64,000 bases of DNA from Antedon mediterranea (taxonomy: Eukaryota > Echinodermata > Crinoidea > Comatulida > Antedonidae). The DNA lies in the NCBI RefSeq assembly GCF_964355755.1, contig NC_092672.1, positions 35,584,501 through 35,648,500 on the forward strand, read 5' to 3'. Positions within the stretch are counted from its first letter, which is position 1. Each line of letters opens with the position of its first letter. Below, in pieces: positions 55,950-64,000 of this stretch. Below the pieces are notes generated by a model. The model was not told the DNA's origin, ran no database searches, and was given only the letters and a program-made list of their open reading frames with translations. The position numbers were made by a program, and so were the translations under genes.

Positions 55950-58230
55950 AATAGTTCCGGTAAACTTTTCGAAATTCCATTGCCATACTAGTGATCGGAA
56001 TGTTGTTGTAAACACTTGGACTGTCTAAGAAGCATTTCTTCTTTACAAATTCAATCCATTATTAAATTTTACAACAGACTAAGAATCTTTTATCCATTAT
56101 TTTCCTTACATCTGCATACTTTGCTTAATTTGTATAAGCCTCTTGATTGATTTTACATAATAAGTTTACAATAGCGTTTTCAGGAGTCTGTTCTCACATA
56201 ATTGCATTGTCATAAGATGTTTAAACCACTTAAAACCATTTATTCACCTTTGTTTTATTGTTACCCCCCAATTCTTAACTTATTTCTTTATATTTACGTT
56301 CTTGTACTTTTCTGTTTTTACGTAACATTACCAGGCATCTTTTATTACATACTATTGAATAAACTGATCACATTATGTATCGTTAGATATTCTCATGGAC
56401 CCTTTTGACAATATAGATGCATTCCCATTTAATCACATTATTGATAATGATGAATTCTTGCATGTTATTCACTATTACTTTTGTGACGATAGAATTGACT
56501 TTGATAGATTTAATTCTTTAATTTTTAACCCTTTTGATATTAATTTTAAAGATGTTATTAATGACAACGATGCCCAATTATTTTCCGAAAATATTGAATC
56601 TTGTGCCTATGAATATATCGATAGTCTTAACAACAAATATTCAACACAAGATTATTCATTTAGTATCTTTCACTTAAACGCACGCAGTCTTGTTAAACAT
56701 TTTAACGATATCAATGTATGCGTAGGTGCTATTAACCATGAATTCTCAGCACTATGCTTCACCGAAACTTTTTTTAATCATAATACGCCTTTTTCCTTTT
56801 ATAATATTCCCAATTATAACCTCTTGCATGTTTCACGAGCTGAAAGACCAGGAGGAGGCGTTGCCATTTACCTACACCAGAGATTTAAATATATTCTTCG
56901 CCCTGATTTATCATTTATCATTACTAATGGTTCGGAATCTCTTTTCATTGAAATCGATGCACAATCCAAAAACATAATCCTTGGAGTAGTATATCGTTTG
57001 CCTGAATTATCCATTAACACATTTAATAAAGATATCTCTAATTTAATTGACACCATTAATAATGAGAAAAAAACAGCATATATTTCAGGAGACTTTAATA
57101 TTAACTTGTTAAATTCCAAAACACATAAAGGTACTTCTGATTTTGTTAATACTTTATTTCAATCAAATTATTATCCTCTTATTACTAGGCCAACTAGAAT
57201 TACGCGTAATTCTGCAACTTTAATCGACAATATTTTTTGTAATAATCTATACGATAACATTTCTTCCGGAATTCTATATTCGGACATCTCGGATCACTTT
57301 CCTGTTTTCTTGTTAGTACATAAATCAGAACCTCTCCAATACCTGAAACCTAAATCAAAATATATATACATAAAAAAAGTCAATGATATTTCAATTTCTG
57401 CCTTAAGTAATGATTTGTCAAATGTTGACTGGACTAGTATTTATAACTCCAATGAACCCAATGAGGCATACGCTTTATTCAACGACATATTTAGTACATT
57501 ATATAATAACAACATTAAAACCACTCGTTCCAGACGAAATATTCGGAAAGAAAAAAAACCTTGGATAACTAAATGCTTAATTAAATCTATCGACAAAAAA
57601 CACAAATTATATAAAACATTTCTTATATCTAAAAAGCAAAAGGACAAAGATAAATATGTTAAATATCGAAATGTACTTACCAAAATCCTTCGTACTGCCC
57701 AAAAGAATTACTTCAGTGACAAATTTGAATTCCATAAAAATAACATCCAAAAAACCTGGCAAACAATAAATGGAGTCCTTGGCAAGAAATCTCGTAAACC
57801 GTTTCCTTCTCACTTTATTAACAATGACATTGAATTAAATAATCCTCAACAAATTGCAACTGAATTCAATAATTATTTTACTAGTATAGGGCCAAATTTA
57901 GTTAACAAAATACATGTGTCGGATAATGATAATTATACTTCTACCCTACCTCGTCCATGTGTGCACTCTCTCTTTCTTAGTCCTGTAACCGAACATGAAG
58001 TTGTCAGTATAATACTTTCCCTCAAAGATAATAAATCTCCTGGGTTTGATGGGTTTTCCAATAAAATTATTAAACGTGTTTCTAATTTTATATGCAAACC
58101 CTTAACTCACATTTTTAATACTTCTTTTCAAACCGGTATTTTTCCTGATTCTTTTAAAATAGCTAAAGTCATCCCTATCTACAAGAAAGAAGATCCTCAT
58201 CATTTCAATAACTACAGACCAATCTCCCTA
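55513..58230 (+). mobile_element. LINE B, 5' portion, inserted in LINE A
   Basis: It starts inside an L1-like ORF1 (so it is 5'-truncated) and runs through ORF2 to the point where LINE C is inserted (58230/58231). It continues at 60440. The outer junctions interrupt LINE A right after its YADD box. Confidence 0.88.
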
Positions 58231-61200
58231 TAATAATAATAATAATAATAATAAATAATATATTTATACAGGATAAAACAATCAGATAACAGTGTATCTG
58301 TTTTACATTGTGGTCCTGTCTTAATCAAAATATACAAAAGAGAAACTTAATTAAATATAATACATGTCAGTTTTTTATGAAAAGAAATGAGATTTGTATC
58401 TAGCCTTAAAGGACGTAATTGTTGGTGCCGATTTAATATTAATTGGTAAATTGTTCCATATTTTTGCGCCTGCAACTTTAAAGGACGAATTCATTTTACT
58501 AAGGGTGTATTTAGGTATTGTTACATTCAAATTTTCTACTCCACGTGTTAAGTGGGTGTGAATATCGCGAATCAATTCAATTTCATTTACTAATCTAATT
58601 GGTGCAAGGCCGTAAACACATTTATACATTAGACATGCTAGGGAGAAATCTCGTTTCTCTTCAAGAGTTTGCCACGATAGGTTCTGGATGATGTTGTCAC
58701 CCCTTACATTAATATAATCGAAGTTGTTAGTTACAATTCGAGCAGCTCTTTTTTGATGTCGCTTTAAAATATTTTTGTTTAACTCTGTCGTATTTCCCCA
58801 GACTGTTATAGCATAATCACTACAAGACTGAATTGTACTTATATATAGAGTTTCAAGTAACGGTTTACTTAAACTACTAGCCATTTTACCTAGCATTGTT
58901 ATTTTATATCCAATATTTTTACTAATACATTGAGTATTTTGTTTCCAAGTTAACATTTCATCGATTACGACTCCCAGCTACCTTATACTATCAACTTGTT
59001 CTAATTTACTGGTTCCAATTTGTATATTTAAATCATTACTGTCAGCTGTATGATTGTTTCTTAGTAACATAACCTTTGTTTTTTCAGTATTTATAGAGAG
59101 GTGGTTGTCATCATACCATTTACCAATGTTATCAATAATTATTTGTAATGAATCATTTACTATCTTAGTAGTATCACCACCTGAGGTGTAAACCACAACA
59201 TCATCAGCAAAAACGCTGCAAGTTCCATTTACTATAGACTGCGAAATATCATTTATGAAAATGAGAAACAAGATGGGTCCCAGGACACTTCCTTGTGGAA
59301 CACCAATATTGATTTCTTTAAGTGTAGATTTGTTATTGTTACAGTATACAAACTGTTTTCTGTTTTTTAAGTAATTACTAAACCAGTAAACAACATTTTC
59401 ATGGAACCATATTTGTAAAGCTTAAATAACAAAATCGAGTGATCTATCGTGTCAAAGCATTTGGATATATCTAAGAAACAAGCGCCGACGACCTCTGAGT
59501 CATTAAAACTTTCTAACCAATCATCAACTACTCTGTGCAAGCATGTTACAGTAGAATGGTTTTTCAAAAAGGCAAATTGATCAATGTTAATCAAATCAAA
59601 CAAACTAAGAAAAGAAATGATTTGTTCCTGAACCACTCTCTCTATAATCTTTGCGATATGAGCAACGACAGATATTGGTCTGTAGTTGCTCATACTGTCT
59701 TTACTACCCTTTCCTTTATATATAGGAGTTGTCCTTGCTACTTTCCAATCAGCTGGGACAAGACCAGACATGAGAGAGAGATTCACAATATGACACAATG
59801 GATAAGCAATGTACGGAGCTGCTAACCTTAACAATTTACTATCAAAATCAAGAACATCTAAATTTTTTTCTGGCAAATTATAAAGCTTCCTTTTAATGGT
59901 ATTTACATCAACATTTAAAAAATTAAAGGAATATTCACTAGGTGGATTATTCCAACTTGGCAGCGTATCGTCAAATGACTGCGCCATCTTAACTCCTATG
60001 TTGGTAAAGTATTCATTAAAATGTTCGCAATCAATAGTTTTACTAATGTTAGATTTCGTTTTACCAGTTAGTTTATTTAGCTCGTTCCACATTTTTTTTG
60101 GATTATCTTTATATTTTATATTTACATTATTAAAATAGTTATACTTTGCTTTCTTAATGTTAGTGTTAACCAGATTTCTAAGTCTTCTATACTCAGTTTT
60201 TAATCCTGGATTATTAACATTTACTTTGCTTTTAGTATAATCTCTTTTGTACATTAACTTTATAATTTCAGGAGTTATCCAGGGAGAGAATCTATTTTTT
60301 ATTCTTGAATTTTTTATAGGCCCATGTTTATTACTTAAATTTAGAAAGCAATTTTTAAACGTACCCCATGCATTGTCAACGTTATTAATATTGTGAATAT
60401 TTTGTAATTTCTGAGAATGGGAAATATCATGCAAGAATGCCTACTTCCTTGTTTCTCAAAATTAATTGAAAAAATAATGCATAATCGAATTTCTTCCTTT
60501 TTAACTAAACATAACATTTTATTTAAAGGCCAATATGGTTTCAGGAAAAAGTATTCAACAGATCTTGCTTTATTAGATATTTTTGACAAAATTACAATTG
60601 CCCTGAGTAAAAATGAGTTTTCTGTTGGCATTTTCCTTGATTTATCTAAGGCCTTCGATACTATTAACCACGATATTTTAATTCATAAACTTTCAAATTA
60701 CGGTATCAGAGGCCTTCCTTTAAAACTAATTAAAAGCTACCTTTCCAATCGTGTTCAGTTTACTTCCTTAAATAATTTTAACTCTTCCTATTCCCGTTTA
60801 ACCTGTGGTGTTCCCCAAGGATCGATTCTTGGACCACTCTTATTCCTGATTTTTGTTAACGATATACCAAACAGCTCTAAATTACTAAATTTTATCTTAT
60901 TTGCTGACGACACAAATATTTTTTTCTCTCATCCTAAATTAAATACCTTGTTTAAAATTGTCAATGATGAGTTACTTAAAGTTTCAAATTGGCTCAAACA
61001 CAATAAATTAACTCTTAATACATTCAAAACGAACTATATAATATTTTCTAAACGTAAAATTTCAAATTCTTTAAATGAACAAATATACATTGATAATAAA
61101 ATGATCAAACGAGTTAATGAAACACAATTTTTAGGAGTAACCATAGATGCCTCTCTGACTTGGAAACTACATATAAATAAAATCAGTAATCTAGTTTCTA

Positions 61201-61775
61201 GAAATGTTGGAATATTGAACAAATTAAAACATATCTTCCCTCAAAAAACCTTATTAACCCTTTATAATACTTTAGTTTTGCCTTACCTTTCTTATGCCAA
61301 TTTATGTTGGGCAATTACTCTAGATAAATTTAATACGTTATGCCCCTGGACAAGTCTAGAGAAAACTCAAATTGACCGCCTTTTTAAACTACAAAAACGT
61401 GCACTTCGGATTTGCGCGGGAGAATCATTTAGAGCCCATACAAAATTACTTTTTAAAAGATTTAACGTTTTAAACATTTATGATTTAAATAAATTACAAG
61501 TTGCCTCATTTATGTACCGTTTATCTAACAATTTACTGCCTTCACATTTTAATGCTTTATTTACAAGAATTGACGAACGCCATTCCTATAAAACCCGATC
61601 CTCTGTTAACAATTATATCCTTGATAATTTAAATGTTAAGGCTCAACGATTTTCTATGTATTATTTTGGTCCCAAACTTTGGACTTCACTCTCAAATGAA
61701 CTTAAACAGAAATCTTCCTTTTCTAGTTTTAAATCTAATTTCAAACACAAAATGGTGTCAGAATATGCTACATAA
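56395..61775 (+). CDS. LINE B ORF2 (endonuclease plus reverse transcriptase), interrupted only by LINE C
   Basis: The frame is open at 56395-58230 and again from 60444 to 61775; skipping LINE C keeps the phase, for about 1056 residues. The endonuclease has FHLNARSLVKH, GGGVAIYLHQRF, GVVYRLPE, ISGDFNINLL and SDISDHFPVF. The reverse transcriptase has NYRPISL (split by LINE C), GQYGFRKKYST, LDLSKAFDTINHD, GVPQGSILGPLLFLIFVND and LFADDTNIF, and a C-terminus with FGPKLWTSL. Domain order and an L1-like ORF1 fit the CR1/L2 group of LINEs. No other stop or frameshift was seen, so LINE B was young when LINE C arrived. Confidence 0.88.
58231..60439 (-). mobile_element. LINE C, 5'-truncated, inserted antisense in LINE B
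   Basis: On the minus strand the element runs from about 60439 to a (TTA)n 3' tail at 58231-58257. The LINE B sequence CCTA occurs on both sides (58227-58230 and 60440-60443), a likely 4-bp target duplication. The endonuclease is absent, i.e. ordinary 5' truncation. Confidence 0.9.
58375..60434 (-). pseudogene. LINE C reverse transcriptase (one frameshift, one stop)
   Basis: Minus-strand frames 60434-59367, 59271-58978 and 58956-58375 are consecutive parts of one protein: SNYRPISVVAHIAKIIERVV, QFAFLKNHSTVTCLHRVVDD, ACFLDISKCFDTIDHSILL, then after a one-base shift near 59400 the GVPQGS box, FADDVVVY, and, after a TAG in place of the usual Tyr (RYLGV) at about 58977, the thumb and C-terminus ending FKARYKSHFF. 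Defects are few, so the insertion is fairly recent. It is a different family from LINEs A and B. Confidence 0.88.
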
Positions 61776-62205
61776 TTTTTCGCCGATCTTTTATCCTTAT
61801 TTATTTGGTGGTGATACATGGCATTAAATCCTTCACCCTGGTATTCAATAATCTCCGCTACATTGTATCGTTATACTTGTTATTATACCATATTTAATTA
61901 TATTTCATATTGTACTCTAATTGTTATCATTATCCCTTTTATCATATATTATATAATTGCCTGGTTTATCTTAACTTCTATAATTTAAAATTTTTTTATT
62001 TTCTTTATTTTATGTACTTTCACTATTATATATTCATATTTTAGTCTACTCTGTAGCAATGTTAGTATACTTAGGCATACGGGAGTCACGACTTAAAGTT
62101 CAGTGAACTTACTGTGACTTCCATCCACCCACATTTAATATATGTTATGTAAATGTAAATGATATATATATATATATAAGTGAGTGGAAAAAATAAATAA
62201 ACGAA
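60440..62205 (+). mobile_element. LINE B, 3' portion
   Basis: It resumes at LLPCFSKLIEK of the reverse transcriptase, ends ORF2 at 61775 and carries about 430 bases of 3' UTR. A TA run (62162-62178) and then an ACGAA pentanucleotide tail (about 62198-62212) finish it. LINE A sequence follows. Confidence 0.87.
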
Positions 62206-63050
62206 ACGAAACGAATAGTTGTATCTGATAAAAGTGTCGCCAATATACAAAATGTATTGTCAAAAGAATTAAAATCTATTAATTCTTGGTTATTAGATAA
62301 TAGATTGTCATTGCATCTAGGCAAAACGTATTCAATTCTATTTGGATCTAAACGTAAACTCAGAAATCAACAAGAATTGAAAGTTACATGTAATGATCAT
62401 ATAATCACAAACAAGCCGACAGTAAGTTATCTAGGACTTGAACTCGATAACAATCTAACTGGAGATTATATAGGTAAATCAGTTATAAAGAAAGTAAACT
62501 CAAGGGTTAAATTTTTATATAGAAATAGAAAGTACTTAACTTTCAGAGATCTTAAGTTACTAGCAAATAGTTTGGTGTTGCCTTTATGATTATGCTTATC
62601 TGGATTAAAAAAACAATTAAAAATTAAATTGCAAACTGCACGAAATAAGACAGTCAGATGTATTCTTGGTCTTGAAACAAGGGATCACATTAGGGCTAAT
62701 GAATTAAACAAACTGAATTGGCTCTCAGTAGATTTAACAGTTAAACAGATAAAACTTTGTCACATGTATCGTATTATTAATGGATTAAGCCCTACGTTTA
62801 TGAATGGTGGTATTAGTAGAGCAAATGTAATTCACCAGTACAATACTAGATTTGCAACTCAATCAATTTATAGACCATATATAGGTAACCACTCCCAAAC
62901 AACCTTTGTTAACACGGCAATAACGTCATGGAATCATCTGCCAAAATTGATACAGTGTTCAGAAACCATCAATCAATTCAAAAGAAATATCAGGAAACAT
63001 CTCAAAGAGGTTATGCTTGAAAGATTATAACTTAATTGTACTTGTTATTA
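62206..63050 (+). pseudogene. LINE A, 3' portion: reverse transcriptase C-terminus
   Basis: The frame picks up with VVSDKSVANIQNVLSKELK, directly continuing the YADD box at 55509, then WLLDNRLSLHLGKTYSILFG and YLGLELDNNLTG. After a break near 62587 it goes on with NKTVRCILGLETRDH and ends SWNHLPKLIQ ... FKRNIRKHLK at 63030. Removing LINE B rejoins one reverse transcriptase. Confidence 0.87.
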
Positions 63051-63277
63051 AATGAATCATTTGCCATTATTTTTGTGTTTCTTGGATGTACGGCTTAGGA
63101 ATCAGACATTATCTGAGGTAAAATGTCACATTTCAAATGGTCTCAAATCTTTTATACGAATCTTTTATATCCATACCAAATGCTATGCTTCTAACCCAAT
63201 TTGAATCACACAAGCTTTACATCGAAATATAACCTTTTACTTAATAAATTTAGGTTTTCTTAAATATCGATTTTTAG
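63051..63277. other. Spacer between LINE A and the sialyltransferase-like exon
   Basis: Short AT-rich stretch. No exon 1-like sequence for the following exon was found here. Confidence 0.35.
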
Positions 63278-63391
63278 ATTATTTGCAAATGTAAAGGTGA
63301 TGAAGCCTGCGAGAAATTCATTACAAAGGATAATCGATATTCGACGACTCTTAGACAAACAAATTAACGAAACAGCGGCAAATACAACAAG
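63278..63391 (+). CDS. Exon 2 of another ST8Sia-like sialyltransferase paralogue (partial gene)
   Basis: A 114-bp open segment between an acceptor (TTTTTAG) and a donor (AG then GTAAAC) ends with LLDKQINETAANTTR, matching LYRHINETAANVIR of exon 2 in the upstream gene, and has the same entry and exit phases. Its 5' half (KVMKPARNSL) aligns with non-coding relic DNA at about 39757-39800, so this exon is longer than the one used upstream. Exon 1 was not found nearby; exons 3-4 would lie past the right edge. It would encode part of the Golgi stem region. Confidence 0.7.
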
Positions 63392-63446
63392 GTAAACTTG
63401 CCTGATTATTTTTTTTTTATTTATGTTTTTTTTTATGTCTTTAGGC

Positions 63447-63772
63447 AATTTGGCCAAGGATTACCAATAGTAAATTAATCACTGTCGTATCAGATAGGTG
63501 GTAATCCCCCTGATACAGGGGCTATTTTGTGAACCAGTTCACCGGGGGAATCCCCTAGGCCTACTCTCCTCGAATAATGAACTGGATTTTTTTAAATGCA
63601 CACAGATTATAACTGTGAACACTGGACCTATACGGTTTATAAATTATAGTCCTTATCCGAGAAGACTTGTTCCACCACCAGAACTAGGATCAAGTCGGTC
63701 TCGAACCCTTGCCGATGTTGTTGGCTCTTTCGGTACGCCCCTGCCTTAACCGCTCGGCCATTTGACTCGCTC
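63447..63772 (-). mobile_element. Class II tRNA-headed SINE, copy 3
   Basis: The minus strand has head ATGGCCGAGCGGTTAAGGCA and B box GGGTTCGAGACC, then body GTTCTGGTGGTGGAACAAGT, TAGGTCCAGTGTTCACAG and GGGGATTCCCCCGGTGAAC. Its unbroken body shows the TTTAAA site where copy 2 took its TTAA insertion. Confidence 0.85.
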
Positions 63773-64000
63773 AAGAATAATATAGTTACAGACAGACAGA
63801 CAGACCGACAGACTCTGTACCGCTTTCTATGATAGCATTTGATGTGTAATTAAAATGACTCTTGTCCATCAGTATTGTCTAATCTTAGAGTTTTTCAGAA
63901 ACTGAATTCGTAATGCAAATCCTCCTTCTGAAATTGCGGTGTGTGGGGATTGCGTTGAGGCGCAACATTTCGTTAGATCGTACTATAGCTATATTACTAT
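63773..64000. other. Right edge: intron of the downstream sialyltransferase paralogue
   Basis: Includes a GACA/GACC run at about 63787-63812. TTGCGTTGAGGCGCAACATT near 63950 weakly resembles TGTACGTTGAGGCAACTATA at 50059, upstream of exon 3 in the first gene, hinting that exon 3 of the paralogue follows soon. Confidence 0.3.

Overview
The window is from an animal nuclear genome: AT-rich, with spliced genes, GT-AG introns and dense transposon debris. The gene content (HIRA, DHRS11-like dehydrogenases, an SLC43A3-like transporter, an ST8Sia-type sialyltransferase, a Ly6/uPAR protein), a CR1-like LINE with a 2A-like plus PHD-type N-terminus, and many TAGGCCTA words point to a marine invertebrate deuterostome, most likely an echinoderm. 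The taxon is an inference. No bacterial or viral gene was recognised. All gene models were assembled by eye from splice sites and codon phase; none has transcript support here.

Layout. 1-1244: first five coding exons of HIRA (minus), running off the left edge. 1.5-3.5 kb: small duplications and three tRNA-Val-like copies. 3761-4677: three-exon Ly6/uPAR gene (plus). 4.7-7.7 kb: MITEs and low-complexity DNA. 7726-22562: four tandem seven-exon DHRS11-like SDR genes, all minus, with the same exon phases. 22.6-25.9 kb: repeats. 25874-31613: nine-coding-exon SLC43A3-like transporter (minus), with a possible 5' leader exon near 37.8 kb beyond a Helitron (36242-37662). 39232-51357: ST8Sia-like sialyltransferase (plus, four coding exons) whose 10 kb second intron holds a three-layer transposon nest, relics of a second gene copy and palindromic minisatellites. 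51.4-52.9 kb: MITEs and a pearl/CvA-like element. 52.98-63.05 kb: three LINEs nested inside one another. 63278-63391: an intact exon of another sialyltransferase paralogue that probably continues past the right edge.

The host genes look functionally unrelated: histone chaperone, surface receptor-like protein, carbonyl/steroid reductases, nucleobase or amino-acid transport, and Golgi sialylation. Two local gene families (SDR and sialyltransferase) have expanded in tandem. The intervening DNA is built by a few recurring repeat families, named here F1 (ends AGCTCTGTCTACACTATC), F2 (ends GCTTGGTTCCCACTAG), F3 (ends ACCGTATTTATTCGAATAAA), a TTAA-targeting family (ends AGATGTATTGTC), a GTCGG-array element, and SINEs with tRNA heads.
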